This document shows positions 40,094-51,559 of a stretch of 64,000 nt of DNA, one piece after another. The stretch is from Euglena gracilis (Eukaryota; Euglenida; Euglenophyceae; Euglenales), in the NCBI GenBank assembly GCA_039621445.1, contig CP154954.1:73747653-73811652 (forward strand). The letters are read 5' to 3'. A program made the translations under genes and the position numbers. The stretch's first letter is position 1. Every line of letters begins with the position of its first letter. The notes below the pieces were generated by a model. It searched no databases and was not told the DNA's origin. It was given only the letters and a program-made list of their open reading frames with translations.

Positions 40094-40345
40094 CGTGCTT
40101 CGCCCTCGGTTTCCCTTCCTTTTGAGCCCTTTTCTTCGAGGGACTGCGGGACACCTCGGGCTCCGCATTTGGCCCTTGTGAGGCCTTTTTTTGCACTGAA
40201 ATTTGTGGGGCCAAGGTTTTTTCTAGGGCACCTTGGCCCCAAGTTTCTGGGACCAGGCCTTAAAGGCCTCGTTCACTTGGGCAGAAAGGCCCAATTTATT
40301 TGAGCAGTCCAACCCCTGCCCCTCTGGTGGAGGGGGTTCGCCACA
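40094..40345 (-). mobile_element. DIRS D3: tyrosine recombinase tail plus internal complementary region
   Basis: On the minus strand, from about 40345, sequence homologous to the D1 recombinase C-terminus (PEGQGLDCSNKLGLSAQ; D1 60665-60790) runs into an internal complementary region (40095-40183). That region directly abuts the 5' end of D2, so D3 has no 3' repeat of its own. Its upstream part is missing beyond 40345. Confidence 0.7.
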
Positions 40346-41269
40346 GCCTTCACTCCCGAGGGTCCGTGAGGGATACCTTGGGGTGGGAGGTAGGTGCGAT
40401 GGGCTCTGGGGAGAGGGGTAGGTTCGGGAAACTCCCCTTCCCACGTAGAAGTTTTTCCCGGGGACCGAAGGCTCTCCTTTTTGGGGAGTGATTGGAGGGG
40501 GGAGTCCGTCTTGGCGTCCCTTCCGGCAGTGGGGGGGGGTTAGCAAAAGGCCTGGTTGCGCTCCCCTAGGCTCCTTGTACCCCAGCACCAGCACCTTTTT
40601 TGCTTGTACTGCTCCTACTGCGCCAGCAGATAAGCAATCTTTGTTGGAGTTTTGCTTGCTCCGCCCTTGGGATTTTTGACTTTCTTGAACTTTTGCCCTT
40701 TCTTGGCTCCAGCGCCTTTCTTTGATTTCCCTTGAAAATTGATATAATTTGACCTTGGTCTTGATTCAGCAGGCACAATCTTGAATTGAAACCATAGGTA
40801 AAAGAGGGGGAGCCTGTGGACAGTGAAAACTGTTAAAATCGGTTGCTGAATTCGCTGTGCAGTTCGCTAACATACAAAACAGCAGTTATAAAAAGTCTCT
40901 GGGGCAGTGGTAGCGGAAACTGCAGCGGCCGCTCCGCCAACTCTCCCCTTCCTCGGCCTTGCCTCCGGCTGCCGGGCCTGGCCGCTGCCTCTCTCGCCAC
41001 CCTGCAACAGGAGCCTGGACGGGGCTTCCCGGTCCTTCGTTGCGCCGCTGCCTGGCGTGCCGGCTGCGGGCGGGCTCCTGTGGTCTGTGTATTAGGAGGA
41101 CCTCGGCAAATCCCTGGCCGTGCTCCGCAGGCGTTCGGTGAGCGTCGCTGCTGACGTCGTCCGGACTTGCGGGCTAGCCTCAGGAATTGCTTGGACTCGG
41201 GCTTTGGCCCTCCTTGGCTCTCCTTGGTGGGTGGTCTTGTCTATGTTCGGTTGCCTGGTTGCCCCCCCC
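40346..41269. other. No recognised gene
   Basis: Contains a short Lys-rich minus frame (40566-40778) and TGGTAGCGGAAAC at 40907-40919, which resembles the sequence B has after its C insertion. No feature can be supported with confidence. Confidence 0.3.
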
Positions 41270-42520
41270 ACCTTGGGGCTGGCGGTCCCCCCGGCCGCTT
41301 TTTTTTTACCGGCCCCACCGGGGCCGTGCGTGCCCCCGCCCCCACGGGTGGTCTTGTGCGGCCCCCCCTGGGCTGCTTCCCCCCCCCCTGGGGTCGTGGG
41401 CGGCCCCCCTGGTCCGCTTTTCGCCCCCTCCCCCTCGGGTCTGGGCGGCCCCTCTGGTCCGCTTTTTGGCGCCCCTCCCTGGGGTCCTTGGCGGCACCCG
41501 TGGGTCGCTTTTTGCCCCCCCGGGGTCTGGGCGGCCACCCTCATCCGCTTTTGGTGCCCCCACCCGCTGGGGTCTTTCGGCGTCCCCCCGCCTCCCTGGG
41601 GTCTGGGCGGCCCCCCTGGGCCGCTTTTTGGGGCCCCCCCTGGGGTCCTCGGCGGCCCCCATGGGCCGCTTTTTTCGGCAACCCCCCCCCTGGGGTCTGG
41701 GCGGCCCCCCTGGGCCGCTTTTTGGCCCCCACCCCTGGGGTCTGGGCGGCCCCCCTGGGCTGTTTTTCGGCGGACCTCCACCTGGGGTCCTGGGCGGGCC
41801 CCGTGGGTCGCTTCAACCCCTCCCCCCCCCCCCAGAGGGCCGGGGCGGCCCCGCTGGGCCGCTTTTCGGCGCCCCCCCCCCCTGGGGGCTTAGCCCCAAA
41901 CCCAAAACATACACAACCACCCACCGCCCACCCCCCCCTGGGGTTGGGGCGCCCCCCCTGGTCCGTTTTTTGGGCCCCCCCCCCCCCGGGGGTGTGGGGG
42001 GGGGGGGGCGCCGAAAAGCGGCGCAGGGGCGCCGCTTGGACCCCAGGGTGGGGGGGCGCCGAAAAAGCGGACCAGGGTGGCCGCCCAGACCCCAGGGAGG
42101 GGGGGGGGGGCGCCGAAAAGCGGCCCAGTGGGGCCGCCCAGGACCCCAGGGGTGAGGGGGGCGCCAAAAAGCGGCGCAGGGGCGCCGCTTGGACTGGGGT
42201 CCTGGGCGGCCCCACTGGGCCGCTTTTCGGCGCCCCCCCCCCTTCCTGGGGTCCTGGGCGGCCCCCTCGGCCGCTTTTCGGCGCCCCCCCCCCCCTTGGG
42301 GTCTGGGCGGCCCCCCTGGGCCGCTTTTCGCCCCCCCCCGCTTGGGGCCTGGGCGGCCCCCCTGAGCCGCTTCGCGGCGCGCCCCCCCCTCCCGGGGTCT
42401 GAGCGGCCCCCTGGCCGCCTTTTTTTTCCGGCCCCCCTGGGCCGTGCCCCCACCCGGGTGGTCTTGGGCCGCCCCCCCTGGGCCGCTCTTGGGTGCCCCT
42501 GGTCCGGGTCCTTTGGTCTT
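41270..42520. repeat. GC-rich minisatellite, about 45-50 bp unit
   Basis: Many degenerate tandem units around CTGGGGTCTGGGCGGCCC and CTGGGCCGCTTTTTGGC. From about 42003 to 42195 the units are inverted (GCCGAAAAGCGGC ... GACCCCAGG). Frames of 250-410 codons on both strands are Gly/Pro/Arg repeats and are not taken as genes. Confidence 0.85.
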
Positions 42521-43509
42521 CCTTGGGTCCCATCTGGCCCCCCTTTTGCCCCGGGGTCGGTTGGGTCCCCCCCCTTTGGGGCCCCTGGTCGTTTCCCCTC
42601 CTTCTTTGCTCGCCTCTCCCCGGGGCTTTCGCCCCCGTTTCCTCGTCACCCTCCTCTCCTCTCCTCTCTCTCTCTCCCCTATCTGGGCTCTCTCCGGTCT
42701 CCCTTCTCCTGGCTCGGCTTCGGCCCGGCTCACCGTGACTTAGATTCGGTTGGGGAAGAGAATGGAGGGGTGGCACACCAGTGTAAGAGGTTGGGTTGGT
42801 GGGTAAGAAGCCTCCACGGAATACATCAGGTCAGTAGGGGATGAGCCAGCTGCCGCCGACGTCACGGCATATACTCACGAAGACAGTACAGCATGATCAT
42901 CAGCTCATCTCCTGCGCGCGCGCTGCCAGCGGCCTGTCCTGAGCGTCGAAGGCGAGGGGGAGGAACAGAAAGATGAACTGGAACACGACCAGCATGGATA
43001 AAAACCCAGTTTGACGCCAGGCCTTTTCCATTTACCCGTGGGGTGTGGGCAGGGGGCAGGGGTGGCCTCTTGTTGGGAAGAAAGGGCCGGGTTGCACCGT
43101 GGTCGTACAGGGGCACGCCTCCGGTGGTTGGGCCCCCTCGCCGCAGTGACGGGTCCTGGGGGTGCACAGGAACTGGGCCCCCTGGTGGGAGGGGAGGATC
43201 CCGAACTGGGGCGTCCCTGAGGGTCGACACTCGGGGGCGTCGACCTCTACCCGTGGGGGCAGGAGAAACTCGGGGACCGGGTCTCTGAGGTACGCCTGGA
43301 CTGCGGGGTGGGTACGCGTGGGACATGGGGAGCGATGGGGTGGTGGACGGTGGTGCTGGGGCAAGGGAAGCGCGGGAGAGCGCATCCCTCGCAGACACGG
43401 ATCGCGCGGAGACGGGGCGCTCGCCGCTCGTGGACTGCCAGTGGAACCTGACCGGGTACCTGGGGTGGGCCGCTTGTTGGTGACACGCCGTGCCAGCGTC
43501 TCCTCCGTC
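42521..43509. other. No recognised gene; CT-rich tract then element E 3' region
   Basis: 42640-42690 is a CTCTCC-rich microsatellite. The remainder, downstream of the element E chromodomain on the minus strand, should hold its 3' non-coding region. I could not identify an LTR. Confidence 0.35.
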
Positions 43510-43896
43510 TTATTGGTCTCGATCTCCTTCGTCTCCTCCATCACCTTCATCATCGTCTCCAGAATCATCACATTCACATACATCTCCGTCCTCGAAGTCC
43601 TGCCACGTCCACCCCTCTGGTGGCGCCTCCCAGGACATCCCCAACTCTTTCTCCTTCTCCTTCTCGACTTCCACGGCGTGGCAGATGGCGATGCGGGCTT
43701 CCTCCGGGAATCTCGAGAGGTATTTCATGATGTCCTCCTTGTTGTCGTGTTCGACGAAGTACAACATGATCGGGGAGGCATACCGGTGGAAGAAGTGCCT
43801 CAGCGGCTCCCACGTCTTCTCCTCGTACCCCGGCCTCTTGACAAGGAACTCGAGGTCGCCGTTGGCATCGCGCCCGTGGGTGACCACCGCCTCCAC
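43510..43896 (-). pseudogene. Element E chromodomain
   Basis: VEAVVTHGRDANGDLEFLVKRPGYEEKTWEPLRHF has the chromodomain pattern, with the usual VKWKGY reading VKRPGY, so one cage aromatic is lost. An acidic tail follows. Confidence 0.75.
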
Positions 43897-45141
43897 CTCC
43901 CACTCGTCCAGCCAGGAACCCTCCTACGGCCTGGATTGGCGGAAGTGGAAGAGGCGGAGCGGTGGCCCCATGAGGGCCACCGCTCATCGTGGCGGTAGCT
44001 CTTGACTTGGGATCGGTGGGCCACCTGCTTCCGGCCATCATCTATCTGGAGCACTTCCGTGTGCTCACTGGTGCGCTCAGCCACCACGCACGGCCCGTCC
44101 AGTACGTCTCCAGCTTCTCGCCGGTGCGAGTGCGCGGGCGGAGGTACCAGACCTTGTCGTTGATCTCCAGCTCCGGAAGCTCCTTCCTCCGCTTGTTGAC
44201 CGTCTCGGCTGTCTTGGCGTGCTCCTCGTTCAAGATCTTCGCGACACAATGATCGATGTCCTGCATGCGCTCGAAGAAGGCCACCGCGTCGTCGCCCTGC
44301 GTGGGCTCCTGGTACGGCACCCCGCCGTAGGCCGAAGAGCACCTGGAAGGGGCTCAGGCAGCTGGGCCCAGCAGTGTCGTGCAGGGTCCGCAAGGCCCGC
44401 GGCAGCGCCTCCGGCCATGCCACGCCCTCCGCCGCCTACATCTTCCTCAGCCGCTTCTGGATCTGCGCGCCGAAAACCTCCGCACGGGCGCTGCCTTCGT
44501 GGTGATACGCTTGGGAGAAGGCATGGCTCACCACAAGTCTTGCGCACGTTGCCCTCCACCAGGCCCCCACGAGGTGGGGGGTCCCGGCCCGACGTGATGA
44601 CGCTTGGCACGCCGAACTGCGTCCACTGCTCATACATCACCTTCGCCACCGCCTCCGCCGTTAGCCCGCGGGTGTGGTGCACGGTCGCGATCGCCCTGCC
44701 GGAGTGCCGATCGATGCATGATGCGAACACATTCACCAGCCTGCCGCCCTCCACCTCCACTTCCCGCATCTGGAACAGATCCACGCCCACCGAACACATC
44801 ACATGAGGCGGCACTGGCGTGGGCGTTATGCGGAGCCGGAGGGGTTGGTGGGGGTGCTCTGACGCCTGGCAGAACTCGCACACAGCCAGAATCTTGCCCG
44901 CCAGCTCGCGTGCTCGGGAGGGCACCGCAAACCGGAAGTTCCGGCTTCCCTCATCGAGGAGGCGCTCACCACCGACGTGCCCCGACACCCGGTGCTGCTC
45001 TCGGATTCCCCGCTCGGTCAGGGCATCCGGCACGCACCAGACGGAATCCTTCACCAGCTTTCCTGCCTCCTTCCGGTAGCCGGTGGGCCATGGCCGGCCG
45101 CGCTTGTCATTGGCCTGCCACGGCTCTTCGAACGTTGGCAC
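43897..45141 (-). pseudogene. Element E integrase
   Basis: Zinc-finger region (EQHRVSGHVGGERLL ... CEFCQA), first catalytic Asp region CSVGVDLFQM, then FGVPSVITS; the frame breaks there. The AYHHEGSARAEVFGAQ segment with the Glu is in another frame (44436-44633), and SPFQVLFG and NDKVWYLRPRTRTGEKL in further frames. It is a clear but shattered integrase. Confidence 0.8.
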
Positions 45142-45712
45142 TTCTCATACGCCTCACTCCAGTCCGCCATCAGATGCTGGTCCTCCTCATCCGGGGCTGT
45201 GGTTGGGGCAGCCACAGCAGGCGGTGCGGCGGGTGCCGCCGGCGGCACGGCGGGATGGCTGTGGTGCCCCCCCACCTTGGGTGGTCCGGCCGACGGCGCC
45301 GCTCCCTCGGCTGGCTTCGTCGGGGCCGCGGCACCGGGCGGCTTGGCGGCCGCCTGGATTCGGGTTGTCACGGCGATCGCTGCCGACGGTGGGACGTTGC
45401 GTGCGCTAGCCGCGGGCGGGGACGATGCTTGCTCGGCGGACGGGGATCGCACGGCGGGTGCTGCTTCCGGTGCCGCTGCTGGCCGTACGGAAAACCGCCC
45501 CGTGCGTGGTGTGGCGGGCTGCTGCTGCTGCTTGGGCTGCGCGGCACAACGCTGGGTGCTGCGGCTGCTCGGGCTGCTCGGGCGATGCCAGCGCTGTCGC
45601 ACTGGGCGCTCACACGGTCGGTGCTGCAGTCGCAGCCGGTGCGGTGTGGTTCGGTGGGGTGGGCGGTCGGATTGCCGGCCTTCCGGCTGCCGGAATCCCG
45701 GGGGGCGCCGCC
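45142..45712 (-). other. Element E disordered Ala/Pro linker
   Basis: Between RNase H and integrase the minus strand encodes an Ala/Pro/Gln-rich segment without a domain, comparable in position to the acidic linker of element C. Confidence 0.5.
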
Positions 45713-46619
45713 TCAGTGCCGGTGTCCTGGCCGATGCCGCCGTGGCTGTCGGTTTCCCGGCTGGCGGCGATGGGGATGCCGCATTTGCGGTCGGCAGGGT
45801 GCACACCTTGTCCACCTGTGTACTGCCTTCGGACAGCTGCGCTCCGCGGTCTTCTCCTCTCGGATCTGCTGCTCCATCTCCTCGGCGTCCGCTGCCGTCC
45901 CGTGCACGCAGGCGTCTCGGTACTCCTGGCGAGCCGGGTACGCCCATCGCGACAGCGCGTCCCCGACCCCGTTCTTCTCCCCCGGCACGTAAACCACCTC
46001 CACCATGTGCTCGTTCAGCTTGCTGTACCACCTCGCCCGCCGACCTTGCGGTCCCGATCCCCGGGAGACGTGCTTCTTGTACCAGCTCTCCAGGGACCGG
46101 TGGTCCGTCAGGACCAGAACCTTCTGCGGGCTGATGTAGCGGCGCACTTGTCCAGCGCGCTCACCTCCGCGTACGTCTCCTTGTCGCGGGTGTCCCACCG
46201 CAGCCGCTGCCCCTCCATCAGCTTCCTGCTCATGAATCCCACCGCCACCGTCGCCCCGGGCTTCAGGAGCTCCTCCGCCGAGGGGATACCGTCCACCTTC
46301 GGCAGCTGCTCCAGCACGGCGCCCACCGCATAGTAGGAGGCGTCCGTGCGCAACACGAACGGCTTGTTCATGTCCACGTGCCACAGCTCCAGGTCCGCCA
46401 CCAGCGCTGCCTTCAGCTTCTCGAGCGTCTCCAGCCCGATGGAGTGCTTGCTGCCCGCCCGGGACAAATCCCGCGGCAGCTTCAGCTTCTCCTGTAGGGG
46501 GGCTTCCAGCTCCGAGTACGTACATACATACCCCGAATAATAATTGCAGACGCCGAGAAAAGCGCGAAAACTCCTCACATTGGCCGGGGGTTGCCACCTC
46601 TGCACCGCAGCCAGCTTGC
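45713..46619 (-). pseudogene. Element E RNase H
   Basis: VLRTDASYYAVGAVLEQ, GFMSRKLMEGQRLRW and KETYAEVSALDK in one frame, then KVLVLTDHRSLESWYKK and VYVPGEKNGVGDALSRW in the next. The motifs are well kept but split by a frameshift near 46140. Confidence 0.8.
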
Positions 46620-47362
46620 CGCCCGGTGGCGTGCGCTTTCCCTCCCCCAGCACGTGCCCCACTAACTCCGCCCGCTTGCGAAACAGCTGCGCCTTCTTCT
46701 TATCCGCCACCCACCGATCCGCCTCCAGATCCCGTAGGGTCTTGCGCAGATCCTCCGCGTGCCGCCGGATCCGCTCCTCGTCGCTCCACCCCGGCGTGGG
46801 TGTGGACGGAGACGTTGCGGAAGGTAGCGTGGACATCTCTTTGGAGCAGCGCCGGACCGATGTTGATGCCCTGGGGCACAACGGTCCACTGCCAGAGGCC
46901 GCCAGGCAGGTGGATGTTGGTGATGTGTCGGCTTTCCTCCGCCATGGCCACCTGGTGGAAGGCGTCCTGCAGGTCCACCGTAGAGAAGGTCTCGCACTTG
47001 GCCTGCTCGCTCACGATGTCCTCCGTCAGCGGTAAGGGGTAGGAGTCCATCTGCTGCATCTTGTTGGTCATGCTGTAATCGCACACCAGCCTCCACTTGC
47101 CGGACTTCTTACGGCTGGGGAAGGCGGCCGCCCTCCACCGCCCCCGCCCCGCCTCCAGATTGCCGTCCGCCAGGCACTCCCGCTCCATCTCCCTCGGGGA
47201 TTCCAGCCGCTCGCCCTTGAGGTTGATGATCCGGCCCACCACTGGGGTTGCCCCCGGGTTCAACCTCAGCACCGCCTTCCCATGCCCGCTCACGGAACAC
47301 ACCGCCTTCGAACTCGTTGATGATCTTGTCCCGCAGCTGCCGCGCCAAAGGATTGTCGACAT
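46620..47362 (-). pseudogene. Element E reverse transcriptase
   Basis: KSGKWRLVCDYSMTNKMQ, DSYPLPLTEDIV, FSTVDLQDAFHQV and WTVVPQGINIGPA are typical Ty3 RT blocks. Where YxDD should follow ATFRNV the sequence runs directly into TPGWSDEERIRRH in another frame, so the catalytic loop seems deleted. The thumb then continues (FLGVCNYYSGY). Confidence 0.8.
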
Positions 47363-47514
47363 CGTCTTCTGTCTCCACCACCCCTCGCACCGCCTTCGCC
47401 GCTTCTTCGGCCTCCTTCAGCATCGTCGCCACTTCTCGGACTGCTGCCTCGTCCGTGGTCAGCTGCCGCATCTTCTTCACCGAGGAGATGTAGCCGTCTA
47501 GCTCGTCTTCGTCT

Positions 47515-47973
47515 TCATCGTCCTCTTCCTCCTTCTTGTCTTCGTCTCCACGCCGCCTGAGGATCCACTTGGGGTCCGCATGGAGCTGCAAGGTGTCGCG
47601 CCACGGCTGCACGTCCAGGCGGTTCTCCCGAAGCCACGGATAGCCCAAGATGAGGTCCGTGCTGATGCAGCCGTCGTACGCCACCACCTTCGTTGTCCAC
47701 GTCATCGGTCTCCGCTGCTCGTGGTCGGTCTGTGCCGCGAAGAACAGCTTCAGCCCTGGTTCTCGTTGTCCTCCGGGTAGTGCTTCTCTGCTCACCGTGC
47801 GTAGTACCAAGGGTCTCGCCGCCCGCGTGGAACACCGACTCTGGGATCAGCTCCTTCTTCACGAGGGAGGTCTCCGCCCCCGTATCGATCAAGGCCTTCA
47901 CCTGGATCTTCATCCCGCCTGCCTCCACCTTTACGTCCATCAGCAGCTGGTAGCACCACTCACGGTTGTCCAT
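47515..47973 (-). pseudogene. Element E aspartic protease
   Basis: VKALIDTGAETSLVKKELIPES with catalytic DTG near the N-terminus. The second half (DLILGYPWLRENRLDV) is in the neighbouring frame 47810-47109, so there is a shift between them. It would process the gag-pol polyprotein. Confidence 0.8.
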
Positions 47974-48249
47974 CCGGCCGACCGTGAAAGGCCGGTTCGG
48001 CAGGTGCTACCACGGCCGCACCACGGCCTTCCGCACCTTCTTCGCCTCCTCCACCGCCGCCACTTCTTCCCGTGCCTTCTCCCCGAAGCACAGGTACCGC
48101 ACCACCCCCTCCGGGATGTGGTAGGCCTCCTCCTTCGTGCACCTGCGCTCGCCGCCACTGCCTCCGAGATGTTGCCGATGTCGTCGTACGCCGTCTGGTA
48201 CTTCCACCATGCTGCCGCACTTTCCACCACAGATGACGTCGTCATGCTA

Positions 48250-48705
48250 ATTCGACATCGCGTCGCTGACCCAGAAGCGGGTCGGCTTGCGATACCCGTT
48301 CTCCGCGAAGCGGCAGTGGTCCACATCCACGTACCGCACTCCGCGCAGGACTCGTCGTGAAGGCAGCAAGCCGAACCTCGAGTTTTCAATCCACCACCGC
48401 GTACGCACCAAGTACTCCACCAGCTCCCTGGATGGCCTTCACCACCGCGTCCGTCGTGCAGAGCCTCCCCTTGCGGGTGGTGAGGGCTGTGGAGTACTCG
48501 GTACACGGCGGGGACGCCGCGATAACCTCAAAGTAACCGGGAGCGTACTGCTCCCAGTACCCCCACTTCCTCACGTCGCCCACGATGTCCAGCTTCCACT
48601 TCTCTTCCCAGTCCACGCTGATCACCTTGAAGCCCATCTTGTCCAGCGCTCTTCTGACACTGCCCGTTCCGGAGAACAGGTCCAGCCAATCTTTCCTTCT
48701 CTTTC
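48250..48705 (-). pseudogene. Element E C5 DNA methyltransferase
   Basis: Minus-strand frame 48705-48386: WLDLFSGTGSV (motif I), VISVDWEEKW (II), ASPPCTEYS with the catalytic Cys (IV), TTRKGRL. A shift near 48420 then gives WWIENSRFG (motif VI) and YVDVDHCRFAENGYRKPTRFW in another frame, matching element C residues 169-208. It keeps the canonical PPC, where C has VPC. A DNA cytosine methyltransferase captured by the element; the one frameshift makes it a pseudogene here. Confidence 0.85.
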
Positions 48706-48729
48706 TTCGCCGCCTTCCTCACCGGCTCT

Positions 48730-50234
48730 GTGTTCTCCTTCTTCGCCGGTGCTTTCTTCACCTCCTTCGCCAGTGCTTGTCATTCTTGTGGTGGTGTCCT
48801 GTGGAAACTTGGTGATGCCTTCGGTGATGTTGTTGATGGCGGTGACGTAGATCTTGGTAGACTCCATCTCGATGCTGCCTTCGTTGCCGATGCCGTCGGC
48901 GTTGATGAGGACGATGATGTCTTCGTTGCCGATGCCGTCCGCGTTGGTGAGCACGATGATGTCACCTTCGCCTTCAGCACACTCGGTGATGTTGATGGGG
49001 ACGATGGTGCCTTCGACACCTGCCACAGGCAGGGTCTCTCCCCTTCCTTTGGAGACTTCCTGCGTCTTCTCTTTCTTTGGACCAGCCATCCTTCTTCTTC
49101 ATACTCCACCGCTCTTACTAGCCTCGTCCCTGGTGAGGATGTCGGCTGGGGGGTTAACTGCCGGTCCAGGAGCTTCTTCACGGGACCTGGACGGCCCCGT
49201 CATTGCTGCGTCGATGTCGTCCCGGCCGCTTCTCCTTTGCCGGAACCCTTCTCACCGCCTTTGCATTTCCACTTACCCTTCCCCTTGCGTTTTCCACCAT
49301 CTTTCCCATTGGCTTCGCCTTTGCCGGTCCATCCTTAATTCCACGGCTGCTGGTTGCCTTTTCCTCGGCCAGCGCAGCCTTGGGCATCGTTGGAGTCCTT
49401 GGTCTCGTCCACCTTCTTCACTTCTCCTTCCTTTTCTTTCTTCACCGCCTCCTTCTTCACTTACTTGATGTTGGACTCCGCCTGGACTCCTCGATTGGCC
49501 TTGGTGTCGGTCTCATCCTCTTCATCTTCAACATCCACTTCCCGCTGCCATCTTGTGGGTGCCGACGGTTTGTGATGGGCCGGCTCGGGGTCGCCCATGG
49601 TGGCGGCTCGTGTGGGCGGCGGCGGCCAGAGCGCGTGCGCACACAAAGTAGCGGAACCCTCCGCTACCACCTAACCACCCCCTTTTTGTATTTGCATTCC
49701 GCAGGCTCCCTTGTTTCCATGAATTCAATCTGTTTGTGCATTGGACCTCAATTGTTCAAGTTCAATTGTTCAATTCAATCAAATTTAAAGATTTCAAAGA
49801 AACCAAAGGAAACAGCCAAAGGAGAAATTACCTTCAAGGAGATCAAAGAAACCATCAAGGAATTGGCCTACCAGGAGCGTACCAAGGCAGTTTCAAAGGT
49901 ACTTGCTGGATTTGGCTGGGCTAAGTGGCTTTTTGGGTGGGAAGCACCCCCTGAAAACCCCTAGCACCCAGGCTTTTCCGCCCCCCCTCTGTCCCCCTTC
50001 AATTTCCCCCCCTGCGAGGGCCCACCTAAGCGGCTCCGCAGACCCCCAGAGGCATCGCAGGAGGCACCCCCCTCCACTCCGCCGCCGGGAACACTAAAAA
50101 ATGGATCCCAACCCATTCCAAGCACCCACGGAGCTTCCCAGGGCCTCCGTGGGGGCTGAGCCCACCTGCGCACCCCCCCTCGCCGGATCCGTGACCCAGG
50201 ACCCACCCTGCCGGAAACCCAGCGAGACCGGGAC
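48730..50234. other. Element E linker region with a probable foreign insert
   Basis: 48730-49640 on the minus strand is Lys/Glu/Ala/Thr-rich in all frames (KEKT-, KGKGK-like) with no domain. At about 49650-50230 the gag sense is lost. The plus strand there has the perfect hairpin GTAGCGGA-ACCC-TCCGCTAC, a pyrimidine tract ending CATTCCGCAG (49703), and an ATG frame 49719-49964 rich in Lys and Glu. This may be a solo LTR or other insertion. Its borders are not defined. Confidence 0.4.
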
Positions 50235-51316
50235 CCCCCCTGGGAAACTCCCGCTGGTACACCCTCAGCCTCCGCACCATGAGGTCGTTGACTTGGGTGG
50301 CTGTGAACTCCACGGTGTCCGGTGCCACCCGGACGATGGCTCCACCAGGCAGCTTCTGCCGGTCGTACACCGCCTTGATGGCCGCCCGGTGGTCCGTCTG
50401 CCTTGGCGATCCACTTTCTTCGGCACGACGCCCGTCTCCTCCACCACCATTTCTGTCGCCTCCACCACCGTCACATCCTCCGGTAGGCCTTTCAGGACCA
50501 GCGCCGCGTGGTCACGGCGCCGATCCTCCTCATGGGCCAGCCGCTTCCTCCATGGCTGGCCCAGCTGGTCCACCACCAGGAAGGCTAACACCACGTCCGC
50601 CATGTCCCCGATCTGCATCGCCAGCGCCTTGGCATTGGCGAAGTACTCCGGCCACTCTCGCTCCGTCAGCTTGCCCTGTGTCACCACCTTGAGGTGAAGG
50701 AGCTTACTTCGCAGTGCTTCTTGGTCGTCTCCACCCAGCCCCGGGTCCAGCCTTGCCCACAGCTCCTCGAATGGCATCTTGGGGTAGGTGTCCACCATCA
50801 GGTCGATGTGCAACGCTGTCGCCCCGTCCACCGTACTCCGCAGCAGCGCCACCCACTGTGCCTCGCTGAGAAGGGGGACCAAACCCTCCACCTCGCGGAG
50901 GTAGGGGAGCCACCGCCGCCTCCATTGGGGCCAGTCATGGGCGATGCCGGATGCCTCACCCCGAGCGCATCCAGGAGGTGCGGTGGCAGGATTTGCAGCT
51001 GGGGAGCCCCCAGAAGCAGTGTGGCCGCTTGGACTTCTCGGATGGAGTTTCCCCTCACGAGTGCGGGCACACTCGACCCCGCACGCATGAGGAGCATCGG
51101 TGCTGCATCCGTCGGCACCGGGCAGGATCGCACGAGCCGCAGCTCCGGACGGAGCCGCGACGCGGGCGGATTGGCTGGATCCGCTGGTGTGGCCGCAGTC
51201 GCAGCCGGCACTGCTTCGTAGGTGTAAAGGTGCTGCTTATACACTAGACAGATCCTGCGGATACAAAATGACCCTACGATGTTATTTTCTTGTCGCGGGG
51301 AGGTACACTGCATCAA
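50235..51316 (-). pseudogene. Element E gag
   Basis: N-terminal Ala/Pro-rich segment (51316-50900), then 50265-50891 with a capsid-like helical region: LSEAQWVALLRSTVDG, LMVDTYPKMPFEELWARL, KLTEREWPEYFANAKAL, VLAFLVVDQLG. Another shift leads to VYDRQKLPGGAIVRV down to about 50235. A 113-bp copy of part of this gag recurs at 52483-52594. Confidence 0.7.
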
Positions 51317-51559
51317 GACAAATCGGCGAAGGGAGGGCCTGCACCAGGTCCACCCGTAGGCTCCGGAAGGCCGACCACCACTCCAGTGGCACTTCCTCCT
51401 CTTCCTCTTCGTCCTCCGTCGTCGCCTGCGCTCAGAAGACCGCGTCCGACGTCATCGCCGCACTTCCAGGCTCAGCAGCTTCGGCAGTGAACTGTTTCAT
51501 CCCCGCGGCTCCACGTCGTACACAGTTTGAAGGTAGTTGTGCTTCGCCTCTGGTGTTAA
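51317..51559 (-). other. Boundary zone between element E gag and DIRS D4
   Basis: The minus strand has an acidic run of Glu and short frames without a family. It could be the end of the D4 recombinase ORF after its complementary region. Confidence 0.3.

Larger units (their letters stand above)
43510..51316 (-). mobile_element. Element E: decayed chromovirus with a C5 methyltransferase
   Basis: Minus-strand order: gag (51316-50235), charged linker, C5 methyltransferase (48705-48250), protease, RT, RNase H, Ala/Pro linker, integrase, chromodomain (43896-43510). The architecture matches element C but the sequences are clearly diverged. Multiple frameshifts are present. LTRs were not identified, so the coordinates are those of the coding remains only. 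Confidence 0.85.

Noticed and set aside
41541-42776. Open frames of 250-410 codons on both strands, Gly/Pro/Arg-rich
   Set aside because: They follow the minisatellite unit and its GC content; all frames are open and repetitive, with no domain.
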